A stretch of 64,000 bases of DNA. Origin: Bacteroidota bacterium. Lineage in GTDB: Bacteria > Bacteroidota > Bacteroidia > Chitinophagales > LD1. The notes beneath the pieces are model-generated. The model had not been told where the DNA came from and ran no database searches. It worked only from the letters and a program-made list of their open reading frames with translations. The position numbers and the translations under genes were made by a program. Where the stretch lies: assembly GCA_947475165.1 (NCBI GenBank), contig CANJLD010000010.1:1-64000 (forward strand). The letters are read 5' to 3'. This document shows positions 1 through 7,279 of this stretch, one piece after another; the first letter of the stretch is position 1, and each line of letters begins with the position of its first letter.

Positions 1-378
1 ACATTCTTCTCCCTCCTCCTCTCCTTTTGCTCAGCTCAGCAAACCGAGCAAACCTTTATTGTAAAGAAGCGAGCCGTTGAGAGCAAAAAAGAGTTTCCAA
101 AGATTTTTGATTTGAAACTGGGTGGAGTTGGAGATACTATTTGCGGTTCCATCTCGCTTAATCTTGAACCGGCACAAGGTTACTATGACTCTATTTCGCT
201 TGTCAACCTGAGAATAATGGATAAGGAAATGTTGAAGAAGACTCAGCGTTACTATGTAGCCACCTCTAAAAACGGCCACGCCATTATAACCTTCTACAAA
301 AAAGAAAAAGACGGCAGTTATAAAATGGTCTACTTCCGCAATTGGGTAATACATTGTTCGGATAAATACTCCAAGTAA
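1..378 (+). CDS. Secreted protein of unknown function, 5' end outside window
   Basis: The frame is open from base 1 to TAA at 376-378. Its first codons read as the hydrophobic core and Ala-Gln end of a signal peptide (FFSLLLSFCSAQQ), so only a few codons are missing. The exported part is about 105 residues, lysine rich, and matches no family I recognise. A second secreted protein starts 82 bases downstream on the same strand, so the two may be co-transcribed. An internal TTG at 112 would also be a start but would throw away the leader. Function unknown. Confidence 0.7.
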   Translation, partial: TFFSLLLSFCSAQQTEQTFIVKKRAVESKKEFPKIFDLKLGGVGDTICGSISLNLEPAQGYYDSISLVNLRIMDKEMLKKTQRYYVATSKNGHAIITFYKKEKDGSYKMVYFRNWVIHCSDKYSK

Positions 379-460
379 GCCCTTACAATACAACCCAACT
401 CTTGTAACCTTTTCTAACCTATTTAAGTAACTTCCGTTTAAATACAGTAGAACTTGAACC

Positions 461-1195
461 ATGAGCGTTTATACCAAAACACTCTTACTGCTTTTTACAC
501 TGCTGTCTGCGCAAAATATTTTTGGGCAGAAGATAAACGGAGAGATATTTATTCCCCTCACCAACCGCAGCGAAATCTGGTTGAAACCGAAAATAGATAC
601 CCTCGAGAACAAGAAAGAATACGAGTTTAAAATCCGCGTTTCGCCCGAGTATAAAATTTCGCAGTTTTTGTTTGAGAAAGGATTGGCGATACAAAACGAT
701 AGTGTATTGGTCATCATTCCCAACAGCACCAAGTATGGTGAAGTAGATACTGCCACGCTTCGTGTAATTGTAACCAGCATTGGCGGTTCGCGCATTATGC
801 TGTTTCAAAAGCGGTTTATCATCCGCGTACCCGAAAAAATGTTCCCGCTTATAAGCAACCCTAAAAACAATTTGATAAAGGTGAACGATGAAGTGCTGAT
901 GGAGCGCAACAAGCCTTACTCCAAAGAGATATTCATGAACAAGGCCATCATGAGTATGTATGATAACGAAGTAACCATGAAGCCGCTGAAAGTAACCAAC
1001 GTTACCATTTCGCTGATGGAGCGCGAAGGCAAGCAATATATTTCTGCCGGTGATACGCTGAGCATGGATGCCGTGCGCGAGTTAAAGAAGATAAGAAACC
1101 CTATACCGGTTTATATTAAGGTTGACGGCACTAACGGTAAAGTCAAGAAATCTGTCTGGAACCGCATTATTATTTATGCGGAAGGGAATGAATAA
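461..1195 (+). CDS. Secreted protein, possibly related to the C-terminal region of GldM
   Basis: A 244-residue protein with a clear signal peptide (hydrophobic residues 6-20, then FGQ). The second half has a segment starting FIIRVPEKMFPLI, then VTNVTISL, AGDTLS and a last strand pattern DGTNGKVKK followed by IIIY. This resembles the last beta domains of the gliding and type IX secretion motor protein GldM, which contain an F-R-V-x-x-I-P-x-P element and end in DG-x-x-R-x-L. The match is by pattern only, and the N-terminal membrane helix and coiled region of true GldM are absent. It would act in the periplasm. It follows another secreted protein and ends just before a large palindrome that could terminate it. 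Confidence 0.75.
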   Translation: MSVYTKTLLLLFTLLSAQNIFGQKINGEIFIPLTNRSEIWLKPKIDTLENKKEYEFKIRVSPEYKISQFLFEKGLAIQNDSVLVIIPNSTKYGEVDTATLRVIVTSIGGSRIMLFQKRFIIRVPEKMFPLISNPKNNLIKVNDEVLMERNKPYSKEIFMNKAIMSMYDNEVTMKPLKVTNVTISLMEREGKQYISAGDTLSMDAVRELKKIRNPIPVYIKVDGTNGKVKKSVWNRIIIYAEGNE

Positions 1196-1197
1196 AA

Positions 1198-1237
1198 CTA
1201 CACCCCTAAATCCCCTAAAGGGGACTTGAAATACAAA
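1198..1237. repeat. Dispersed repeat CCCCTAAATCCCC type, copy 1
   Basis: Sequence of the form CCCCTAAATCCCCTAAAGG followed by GGACTTGAAATACAAA, directly after a stop codon. Related copies follow stop codons at 7601, 8637 and 14146. The core CCCCT..AGGGG can pair into a short hairpin, so it may help end transcripts. Confidence 0.8.
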
Positions 1238-1241
1238 CAGC

Positions 1242-1313
1242 CACCTCTCCTAAATCCTCTCCGAAGGAGATGACTTTAAAGTCTCCTCCTTCGGAGGAGA
1301 TTTAGAGGAGGTG
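1242..1313. terminator. 72-bp imperfect palindrome between convergent genes
   Basis: The arms are mirror images around GACTTTAAAGTC at 1272-1283: the left arm starts CACCTCTCCTAAATC and the right arm ends GATTTAGAGGAGGTG, with few mismatches. It fills the gap between the end of the secreted protein gene (1195) and the end of the helicase gene on the other strand (1314), so a bidirectional terminator is likely. There is no clear T-tract, so this is inference. Confidence 0.6.
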
Positions 1314-2624
1314 TTACTCCTGCAACACCATCTTCACACTCTTATTCTTCAGCTTCTGTCCGCGCACTTTATCCAGAACGGCTAAAACCTTATTGCGCTT
1401 TACCGCTACGTAGGCAATATAATCCTGCACCTCAATCAAGCCGAGTTCCTCTTTCAGCAATCCGCCTTTCTGTATCAGGAAACCAACTATATCAATCTTG
1501 TTCACCTTATCCTTCTTACCGGCAGAGATATAAATAGTCGCCCAATCGCTTGGCGCGGGGAAAGTATATTTAGTTGGCAGATCCATCTCCGGTGCCGCAT
1601 CTTTTATAAACGGAGGAATAAACTCCTCCTCACTCAAAATTAAATACGCAGTGCCCTTCGCGTGCATACGCGCGGTGCGACCATTGCGGTGCGTGTAAGT
1701 TTCTAAAGTGTTCGGCAGTTGATAATGGATAACGTGTCGGATGGCAGGAATATCCAAACCCCGCGAAGCAAGGTCTGTGGTAATCAGTATCTGGTTGCTG
1801 CCGTTGCGAAACTTCACCAACGCCAACTGGCGTTCGTCCTGTTCCAGCTTGCCGTGATACACATCATGAATCACCCCGCTGTTGTGCAACAGTAAACTAA
1901 TGCGGTCCACCGCATCGCGGTGATTGCAAAACACCAGCGTGGTTTCGTTGCCAATTTTTGCCAGCAGCGCCATCAGTGCCTTCAGCTTATCGTTCTCCTC
2001 TGCCCGCACCGTCTTCAGCGCCAGGTGCGGAGTAACATGCCCTTTCAGAAAATTAATTTCCTCCGGTTGCACCAAACCGGCAAACGCAGGAATCTCCACG
2101 CCCCTCGTAGCCGAAGTCAGGATGCGCTTGTTCAGGTTCGGCAGATGGCGGATAATAAACTCCATCTCTTTCTGAAACCCAAACTCCAGCGATTTATCAA
2201 ACTCATCCAGCACCAGCGTCTTCACCATCTTCGTGTCGAACGTCTCGCGCTCAATATGATACATAATGCGCCCCGGAGTGCCCACCAGCACCGCAGGCGG
2301 ATGCTGAAAATTATTCCGCTCCACCTTCGTATCGTGACCGCCATAACAGCAATTAATTTTAAACCCCGTGCCCATCTGCTTAAACACATTCTCTATCTGC
2401 ATCGCCAGCTCGCGGCTCGGCACCAGTATCAGTGCCTGCACGCCCGGCACCTCCGGTTTCAGAAACTTGAGCACCGGTAACAAAAACGCTAAGGTTTTGC
2501 CCGAACCGGTTGGGCTCAGCAGCACCATGTCCTGACCTTTGCGCGTTTCGGCAGCCTCCAAAACGGCTTGCTGCATTTGGTTAAGGGCTTCTATTTTAAG
2601 GTTGGCGAGTATTTTCTGTATCAT
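1314..2624 (-). CDS. dbpA: DEAD-box RNA helicase of the DbpA type
   Basis: ATP-dependent RNA helicase of 436 residues. Visible motifs: SPTGSGKT (motif I), PSREL, GTPGR, VLDEFDK (motif II as DEFD rather than DEAD), TSAT, and HRNGRTAR (motif VI). After about residue 360 comes a small basic domain like the DbpA C-terminal RNA-binding domain, which in the family docks on 23S rRNA, so a role in large-subunit assembly is likely. I place the start at ATG 2624: it gives MIQKILANLKIEALN, the normal helicase N-terminus, and a TACCTTCG promoter element lies 11 bases upstream. The open frame continues to 2855, but that part is only the translated tandem repeat. Confidence 0.93.
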   Translation of the reverse strand: MIQKILANLKIEALNQMQQAVLEAAETRKGQDMVLLSPTGSGKTLAFLLPVLKFLKPEVPGVQALILVPSRELAMQIENVFKQMGTGFKINCCYGGHDTKVERNNFQHPPAVLVGTPGRIMYHIERETFDTKMVKTLVLDEFDKSLEFGFQKEMEFIIRHLPNLNKRILTSATRGVEIPAFAGLVQPEEINFLKGHVTPHLALKTVRAEENDKLKALMALLAKIGNETTLVFCNHRDAVDRISLLLHNSGVIHDVYHGKLEQDERQLALVKFRNGSNQILITTDLASRGLDIPAIRHVIHYQLPNTLETYTHRNGRTARMHAKGTAYLILSEEEFIPPFIKDAAPEMDLPTKYTFPAPSDWATIYISAGKKDKVNKIDIVGFLIQKGGLLKEELGLIEVQDYIAYVAVKRNKVLAVLDKVRGQKLKNKSVKMVLQE

Positions 2625-2635
2625 AATTTGGGGTG

Positions 2636-2643
2636 CGAAGGTA
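2636..2643 (-). promoter_or_regulatory. -7 promoter element of the helicase gene
   Basis: TACCTTCG on the minus strand fits TAnnTTYG, the form seen before many genes here. It is 11 bases upstream of ATG 2624. No good -33 element was found. Transcription would start within about 4-6 bases, giving a very short leader. Confidence 0.45.
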
Positions 2644-2678
2644 ATTTTTAATGGAGGAGGTGAGATTTGATTGAATGA

Positions 2679-3087
2679 TGGTGAGGTTTTGGCAACTGAC
2701 GGTGGGGTTTTATTTCCAGACGATGGGATTCGCGGTTCCACCGATGTGGTTTTCGTTTCCACCCATGGTGTTCGCGGTTCCACCGTTAGGGTTTTCGTTT
2801 CCACCGAAAGCGTTCGCGGTTCCACCGTTGGGGTTTTCGTTTCCACCTGTGGCATTCGCGGTTACACCTCTGGGGTTTTCGCTTCCACCGATGGCGTTCG
2901 CGATTCCACCGATGGAGTTTTCGGTTCCACCGCTGGGGTTTTCGGTTCCACCCGTGGCGTTCGCGGTTCCACCTGCGGGGTTTTCGGTGCTGCCGCTGGC
3001 ATTTTCGCTCCTGCCGTTGTCGTTTTCGGTTCTGCCGCTGGGGTTTTCGCTTCTGCCGTTGTCGTTTTCGGTTCTGCCGTTTTTTAG
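2679..3087. repeat. Tandem array of about 19 units of 21 bp
   Basis: A minisatellite with units such as GTTTTCGGTTCCACCGCTG. Odd and even units often differ (TTCGCGGTTCC versus TTTTCGTTTCC), suggesting growth by doubling to 42 bp. Units degrade towards both ends, and the last few carry GCTGCC or TCTGCC in place of TCCACC. Because 21 is a multiple of three, several frames stay open on both strands, giving heptapeptides such as VFVSTDG or FSFPPLG. There are no unique spacers, so it is not a CRISPR array. It lies directly upstream of the helicase gene. Confidence 0.9.
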
Positions 3088-3504
3088 TTTAGGGGTGAAA
3101 AGGGTGTGTTTTTGATGAAAAGTGAAGTTTTTGACGATTTCGGGGAATGGGCGTCATTGCGAGGACGCGGACGCAAAGCCGTCCTCTTTGCGGGTGAAGC
3201 AATCTTGCCTTTTGGATTGTATTGTTCTTTTGGCTTGAACCAAAAGAACCAAAAGTTCAAGGCTGTGAGGCTTTCGGCTAAGATTTATTCCATTACGCTA
3301 AACTAAAAGAACTCGCGCGTGAGACTTTGTTATGGATGGCTAAATGTGTGTTGCGCTCAAACAGCTTTTAGTTTTTAACGCTCCACTACTTAAATTTTTT
3401 AACGCCCAAATCCTCAAGGCCGGAGGGAAATACAACCCTAACTCGGGAAAGGGCAGACCCAACTGGAAATCGGGCAAACAGAGCCGCGCGTGAGCGGAGC
3501 TTTT
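3088..3504. repeat. Gene-free stretch made of dispersed repeat pieces
   Basis: I see no convincing gene here. A repeat of the CGTCATTGC..GAAGCAATCTTGCC type lies at 3152-3209. A perfect 10-bp hairpin GTTCTTTTGG / CCAAAAGAAC lies at 3224-3249 with a CTTGAA loop. The rest (AACTCGCGCGTGAG, GCCGCGCGTGAGCGGAGC) looks like further interspersed elements. A 66-codon open frame at 3106-3306 crosses the repeats and is rejected. Confidence 0.65.
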
Positions 3505-3909
3505 TTATCTCAAGAAGAGTAGTTCAGGAGGGTTCCCTTTCATACCAACCACAATTGCATTCTGCTCAAAATAATTTCCGATCGAAATAGCTTTTTCTCT
3601 TGTGATGCCTATTATCAGAATGCTTTTCTCTGGTTTCCATGTAGGGTCTTCACCAACTCCTTCACCTTCGTAAAATGAATACTTGTTTACCATCCGAATG
3701 AGTTCCTGAAACCGCTGATTGTTTTGTTCATCGGATAATTCCTTTGAATAAGGATTATCTGCCGTGATGTAAGACCATTCATCAACATCACTTTCCGACA
3801 GTAGCGTTTCAAGCGCAGCATTTATTTCATCTATCCGAATTTCAATACGTGGTTGAAATACTTTGAATGTAGTGCCTTTGTAAGATTCTTTTAGCTCGTT
3901 GGAAACCAT
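3505..3909 (-). CDS. DUF3293 family protein
   Basis: A 134-residue cytoplasmic protein. The order of blocks fits DUF3293: ITADNPYSKELSDEQN near residue 53, a run of conserved acidic and aromatic residues (FYEGEGVGEDP), EKSILIIGI, and a final FEQNAIVVG with LLFL. The biochemical role of the family is not known. I chose ATG 3909 (MVSNELKESYKG) over the longer frame to 3987, whose first 26 codons have no family match. It sits alone in a repeat-rich accessory stretch, facing away from the next three genes. Confidence 0.8.
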   Translation of the reverse strand: MVSNELKESYKGTTFKVFQPRIEIRIDEINAALETLLSESDVDEWSYITADNPYSKELSDEQNNQRFQELIRMVNKYSFYEGEGVGEDPTWKPEKSILIIGITREKAISIGNYFEQNAIVVGMKGNPPELLFLR

Positions 3910-3942
3910 AGGCAGTGAAAATAGTAAGTTCAGAATAAAATT

Positions 3943-3950
3943 TATATTTG
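3943..3950 (+). promoter_or_regulatory. Possible -7 element upstream of the 4.1-5.6 kb genes
   Basis: TATATTTG fits TAnnTTTG exactly but lies 190 bases before the next start codon. A -33 element is not evident. If used, it would give a long leader containing the hairpin at 4015-4076. Confidence 0.3.
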
Positions 3951-4014
3951 CATGGAATTCATCAAGATTCTGGCAAACAGAAACCAACCGAGTGGAACGC
4001 CACGGTGGTAAAAT

Positions 4015-4076
4015 GATGAGGGTTTACAAACCAAAAAGAGTTCAATGTTTTTCATCTCTTTTTTTGTTCCCTCATC
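4015..4076. other. Long imperfect hairpin in the leader region
   Basis: Nested inverted repeats: GATGAGGG at 4015-4022 pairs with CCCTCATC at 4069-4076, and AAAAAGAG at 4033-4040 pairs with CTCTTTTT at 4056-4063, with partial pairing between (ACAAA with TTTGT). The loop is about 15 bases. It may be the terminator of an unseen transcript or a structured leader. No known riboswitch pattern is recognised. Confidence 0.5.
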
Positions 4077-4139
4077 AACTTGGTGGTTAAATCATTTTTA
4101 GCCTGTAAAAACTATTTATAACCAATAAACAAAAGCAAC

Positions 4140-4574
4140 ATGAAGCATTTACCAATTCCATTTGAACAGAAGGCAACAATCAGTATTAAGCAAGGAGGAA
4201 CGTTAATAGTAAAGTTTGATGCTGAACTTGCAACCTCCGCTATCGAACAATTTCAGGCTTTGCTTTACCGCAAAGAGCTAAAAGAAAATTCAGGCGTAGC
4301 GTTCATTCTTGAAAATCCTGCTATACCTGCTTATGTAAACACAAAGGTTCCATTTGAAGTAGATACGATTCAATTCGATGAGAAAGGTGAGATTACGCAC
4401 ATAGGAACTTTGCAACCATCAACAAGCCCTGGAATTTTTATCACTGCTTTTCAAACGAAGCATTTACTCATGGTACCGTTTGGGTTTAGTAAAAAACACA
4501 AACTGCTTTCTATAAATCAGAGCAAAAACACTAAAGGCAAACCGTTTATTATAACAATTAGTAATTTCTCGTAA
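4140..4574 (+). CDS. Divergent DUF192-like protein
   Basis: A 144-residue protein without signal peptide. The spacing of elements follows the DUF192 fold: LLYRKELKENSGVAFIL (family: GLM-x-R-x-x-L-x-x-x-x-GMLF-x-F), then AYVNTKVPFEVDTIQF (family: W-M-x-N-T-x-x-P-L-D-I-x-F), DEKGEITHIG, and a late segment ending in a hydrophobic strand. Several of the best conserved residues are changed, so it is a remote member or a look-alike. It is the first of three closely spaced genes (12 and 25 bases apart) in an AT-rich stretch flanked by repeats. Confidence 0.65.
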   Translation: MKHLPIPFEQKATISIKQGGTLIVKFDAELATSAIEQFQALLYRKELKENSGVAFILENPAIPAYVNTKVPFEVDTIQFDEKGEITHIGTLQPSTSPGIFITAFQTKHLLMVPFGFSKKHKLLSINQSKNTKGKPFIITISNFS

Positions 4575-4586
4575 ATAATTTATTCC

Positions 4587-5006
4587 ATGAAAATAATTTG
4601 CACACCACTAAATTGGTTAAGTAAAGAAAAGCCGAATGTAGATTTCCCGAACATGCTCCCAGAGGAAGCGGAATTTGTTGGAAAATTACAATATGAAGGA
4701 AATCCCGCTTCCACCAGAAGCGATGCTTACTACCTTTCGACAAACAAAGCTGGCACTCATTGGTTCTTATGGAATAAATGGTTTGATGATAGTGATGACG
4801 AGATGGTTTATAGGGAAGAAATATTATGCTTTTGCTTGCGAAAAGAAATCGATAAAAAAAACGCAGTCTTCGATTTATTAAAGACCTATTGGGAGTGGGA
4901 AAACAAAAACTACGGGACTTCTTTCAGCGGTGCAAAAATAACGGAGGCGGGATTGCTTGTATTAAATGACTTTCGTGATATTGCTAAAAGTATTGAGTGG
5001 GTATAG
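4587..5006 (+). CDS. Conserved-looking hypothetical protein
   Basis: A 139-residue, soluble, acidic protein rich in tryptophan and tyrosine (FLWNKWFDDSDDE, LKTYWEWENKNYG). There is no signal peptide or membrane segment. I recognise no family. It starts 12 bases after the DUF192-like gene and ends 25 bases before the membrane protein gene, so the three are likely one transcript. The small size and the gene setting fit an immunity-type or accessory protein, but nothing in the sequence proves it. Confidence 0.65.
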   Translation: MKIICTPLNWLSKEKPNVDFPNMLPEEAEFVGKLQYEGNPASTRSDAYYLSTNKAGTHWFLWNKWFDDSDDEMVYREEILCFCLRKEIDKKNAVFDLLKTYWEWENKNYGTSFSGAKITEAGLLVLNDFRDIAKSIEWV

Positions 5007-5031
5007 TAATTTAATTTTGAATTGAAATCCA

Positions 5032-5583
5032 ATGAACAAACAACAGAGAAAATTGATACTTAATTTAATCAAGAATTGCTTTTGGGGAGTTTTAGCTCTA
5101 ATCGCAGCACTTTGGTTTGTCCGTTATTTAATTCAGGTAAATCCTTATTACGAATACATGCTAATTACAAAGTCAAAAATTGCTATTGGTTTTATTACCA
5201 ATGTTGACGAATATGAAGATGAAGTAGAAATTCCAGATTATCAAGGAGGAGGTTCCGAAATGGTTACTGTTGACAATTACGGATATACATTCACTACACA
5301 AGATGGAAAAGTAATTAACGATAGAAGTTCAGACCTCGGATACATGAAGGAGTTCAAAGGTAAACCCCTTTCAATCCAAGTTGAATATTTGCCCAACAAA
5401 CCAGAAATCAACAGAGTTAAAGACAAGACTAATCAATGTAAAACAATAGGCGAATTTATATGGAGGAGATTAGGACTTGGATTGTTTCTACTCGTTATAT
5501 TTTTATCAATCGGGTTTGAATTAATTCGCAAAGCGATAAAAGATTATTTAAAAGAAAGCAGAGCTTTAATCGCAAGTTTATGA
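5032..5583 (+). CDS. Membrane protein with a DUF3592-like extracytoplasmic domain
   Basis: A 183-residue protein with a membrane helix at about residues 14-33, a central domain of about 105 residues, and a second helix at about 145-166. The central domain reads like DUF3592: IAIGFITNVDEYEDEVEI, NYGYTFTTQDGK, then LSIQVEYLPNKPEINRV, close to the family ending V-x-V-x-Y-x-P-x-x-P. Function of the family is unknown. It is the last gene of the small accessory cluster. The codons are AT rich compared with neighbours after 6 kb. Confidence 0.75.
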   Translation: MNKQQRKLILNLIKNCFWGVLALIAALWFVRYLIQVNPYYEYMLITKSKIAIGFITNVDEYEDEVEIPDYQGGGSEMVTVDNYGYTFTTQDGKVINDRSSDLGYMKEFKGKPLSIQVEYLPNKPEINRVKDKTNQCKTIGEFIWRRLGLGLFLLVIFLSIGFELIRKAIKDYLKESRALIASL

Positions 5584-5895
5584 AATGATTAAAACGCTTT
5601 GCAATTAACCTGATTCGAGAAAGGCTATTCCATAAATGACAATTTTGATGCAGAATGACAGAACCGGCTGTTGGCTGTTTGTATTCGGGTTAGGGATTGC
5701 AGCGGAAATCTTTTTTTGCTGTGAGTGAAGGGTAGCCTTTCGCGCATGGGGATTGCTTCGGTCGCAGAGCCTCCCTCGCAATGACGACACGCACAGCAAA
5801 AAAAAATTGTAGCGCAAAGCCCGACCGCGCGCTGGCGCGGGAACCCCCTACCTTCGCTAAAGCTACGGCAGACAGGCACAATAATTTAGATTAGC
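5584..5895. repeat. Gene-free stretch with dispersed repeats
   Basis: Contains a copy of the GGGATTGCTTCG..CCTCGCAATGACG repeat at 5741-5786, followed by CGCGCTGGCGCGGG and CTTCGCTAAAGCTACGGC, both of which look like parts of other interspersed elements. Short open frames on the minus strand here are translated repeats. No gene is called. Confidence 0.7.
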
Positions 5896-5898
5896 CCC

Positions 5899-5961
5899 GT
5901 GATAAAAATCGGCCTCATCAGCGACACCCACAGCTACCTCGACAAAAAAAGTCTGCCTTGA
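5899..5961 (+). pseudogene. 5' stump of a YfcE-type metallophosphoesterase gene
   Basis: From GTG 5899 the frame reads MIKIGLISDTHSYLDKK and reaches TGA at 5959-5961 after 20 codons. GLISDTHSYLD is the first metal-binding motif (D-x-H) of the YfcE/MJ0936 phosphodiesterases, which start in exactly this way. Nothing after the motif matches the family; a new promoter and another gene follow. The rest of the gene has been lost, apparently by deletion at the edge of the repeat-rich stretch. Confidence 0.75.
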
Positions 5962-5995
5962 CACAACAAAACTTCCTATTGTGTGTTAATGCTAT

Positions 5996-6003
5996 TACAT
6001 TTG
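5996..6003 (+). promoter_or_regulatory. -7 promoter element of the START-domain gene
   Basis: TACATTTG, an exact TAnnTTTG match, ends 7 bases before ATG 6011. A transcript from here would have almost no leader. Confidence 0.6.
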
Positions 6004-6010
6004 TAGCGCA

Positions 6011-6631
6011 ATGAAATTTCTTTCCAAATCTTTAATCCTCTTTCTGGCCTTCTGCACCCTTACTTCTTTCAAGAAGCAGAATAACGATGAGTGGGTATAT
6101 GAACAGGAGAAAAAAGGAATAAAGGTTTTTACCAAGAAAGGAAAATGGGGGCACCTGCGCGATAGCAAAGCCACCATGCAGGTTTCTTCTACTCCCGAAC
6201 AAATGCTGGCTACGCTTACAGATTTTGGAAACTATCAAACATGGTTTCCGCGTTGCAGTAAATCGCGTTTAGTAGCGCGCCTTAACGAAAATGAATTTAT
6301 AGTTCACCTTCATTTTAATGCCCCGTGGCCGGTTAAAGACCGCGATTGTGTAATACGCGTAAAGGTTACAAAAGATAAAACCACCGGTGCAATTACCATT
6401 CTGCAAACTTCTGAACCAAAATATTTAAAAGAAGAAGACGATGCCGTACGCATTCAACAAATACAATCGGTTTGGAAATTAACTCCTAAAAACGGTGGAA
6501 CCGAAGTAGTAAACGAATATTCTTCAAACCCCGGAGGAAACATTCCTGACTGGATGACCAATACGCAAAGCGTAGAAAACCCAATGGTTACTTTCGAAAA
6601 CCTGAAAGTAAAAGCAACTACAAAAAAATAG
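6011..6631 (+). CDS. Exported START-domain lipid-binding protein
   Basis: A 206-residue protein with an N-terminal hydrophobic leader (residues 5-19). From about residue 27 it follows the START fold (StAR-related lipid transfer, SRPBCC superfamily): WVYEQEKKGIKVFTKKG, then FGNYQTWFPRCSKSRLV, FNAPWPVKDRDCVIRV and SVWKLTPKNGGTEVVNEY, ending with a C-terminal helix. Bacterial members are thought to bind lipids or other hydrophobic ligands in the periplasm; the ligand cannot be told from sequence. A promoter element ends 7 bases upstream of the start. A glutathione peroxidase gene follows after 49 bases on the same strand. Confidence 0.88.
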   Translation: MKFLSKSLILFLAFCTLTSFKKQNNDEWVYEQEKKGIKVFTKKGKWGHLRDSKATMQVSSTPEQMLATLTDFGNYQTWFPRCSKSRLVARLNENEFIVHLHFNAPWPVKDRDCVIRVKVTKDKTTGAITILQTSEPKYLKEEDDAVRIQQIQSVWKLTPKNGGTEVVNEYSSNPGGNIPDWMTNTQSVENPMVTFENLKVKATTKK

Positions 6632-6680
6632 TTGCGCAATAAACCTTCCCTTCATTCGTCTGTTGTTACACAAAAAAGTT

Positions 6681-7196
6681 ATGGCAAAAAGTATTTATGA
6701 TTTTACCGTGAAAGGTTTAAACGGCAAGCCCGTGAAACTTGCAGATTACAAAGGCAAAGTTCTTTTAATAGTAAACATTGCTTCTAAATGCGGACTGACA
6801 CCGCAGTTAGATGCGCTACAAAAGTTGTATGAAAAATATCAAAGCAAGGGCTTCGAAATCCTCGCGTTTCCATCTAATCAGTTTGCAGGGCAGCAGCCGG
6901 AAGATGGAGAAGCCATTCAGGAGTTTTGTTCGGTAAACTATGGAGCCACCTTCAAGGTTTTTGAAAAGAATAAAGTAAAAGGAAACGATGCGCAGCCGCT
7001 TTATCAATATCTTGCAGAAGAAACCGGTAACCTGCTTAGGAATAACTATCCTGTTTGGAACTTTCAGAAATATATTATTGACAGAAATGGCAAAGTAGCA
7101 GACTGGTTTAACCCCTGGAAGCTGCCCGATAACGACAAAATAACCGAACTGATAGAAAAATGTCTGAATACACCGCCTGTTGAAAACAAAAAGTAG
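6681..7196 (+). CDS. Glutathione peroxidase family protein (thiol peroxidase)
   Basis: A 171-residue member of the glutathione peroxidase family, which reduces hydrogen and lipid peroxides; bacterial Cys forms usually use thioredoxin as reductant. The catalytic tetrad can be placed: Cys37 in NIASKCGLTPQ (cysteine, not selenocysteine), Gln71 in the block after PSNQF, and Trp126-Asn127 in WNFQK. Start chosen at ATG 6681 (MAKSIYDFTV); a TTG at 6663 would add six residues. No signal peptide, so cytoplasmic. A thioredoxin gene lies 83 bases downstream with its own promoter, which suits supply of electrons to this enzyme. Confidence 0.95.
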   Translation: MAKSIYDFTVKGLNGKPVKLADYKGKVLLIVNIASKCGLTPQLDALQKLYEKYQSKGFEILAFPSNQFAGQQPEDGEAIQEFCSVNYGATFKVFEKNKVKGNDAQPLYQYLAEETGNLLRNNYPVWNFQKYIIDRNGKVADWFNPWKLPDNDKITELIEKCLNTPPVENKK

Positions 7197-7225
7197 CACT
7201 GGCTCGCAAATTGACTTGATGCGGC

Positions 7226-7233
7226 TACATTTG
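7226..7233 (+). promoter_or_regulatory. -7 promoter element of the thioredoxin gene
   Basis: TACATTTG, an exact TAnnTTTG match, 46 bases before ATG 7280. TTG triplets upstream are only 7-12 bases away, too close for a usual -33 element. Confidence 0.55.
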
Positions 7234-7279
7234 TAATCCGTTTAAAACGAAAATATTTAAAACTTAAAATCAATAAACA

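Noticed and set aside
485-1036. 183-codon antisense frame in the GldM-like gene
   Set aside because: Shadow of the plus-strand gene, which has a signal peptide and family-like blocks.
1920-2480. 186-codon frame opposite the helicase gene
   Set aside because: Antisense shadow of a well-conserved coding sequence; no independent signal.
2625-2855. N-terminal extension of the DEAD-box helicase by 77 residues
   Set aside because: The extension is the translated 21-bp repeat and spacer; family N-terminus and a -7 element both point to ATG 2624.
2679-3087. CRISPR-like array
   Set aside because: Units are contiguous with no unique spacers and no cas genes are nearby.
2671-3115. Two plus-strand open frames coding heptad-repeat proteins
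   Set aside because: Open only because the 21-bp unit is a multiple of three; no leader, start context or homologous domain.
3106-3306. 66-codon open frame
   Set aside because: Runs through two dispersed repeats and a hairpin; no protein-like pattern.
3899-4090. 63-codon plus-strand frame overlapping the DUF3293 gene start
   Set aside because: Covers the hairpin at 4015-4076 and has no recognisable features.
5605-5881. Three minus-strand frames of 63-84 codons
   Set aside because: Translated repeat DNA (CTCGCAATGACG family and neighbours).
7211-7218. -33 element for the thioredoxin promoter
   Set aside because: TTG triplets are only 7-12 bases from the -7 element, not the usual 17-23.
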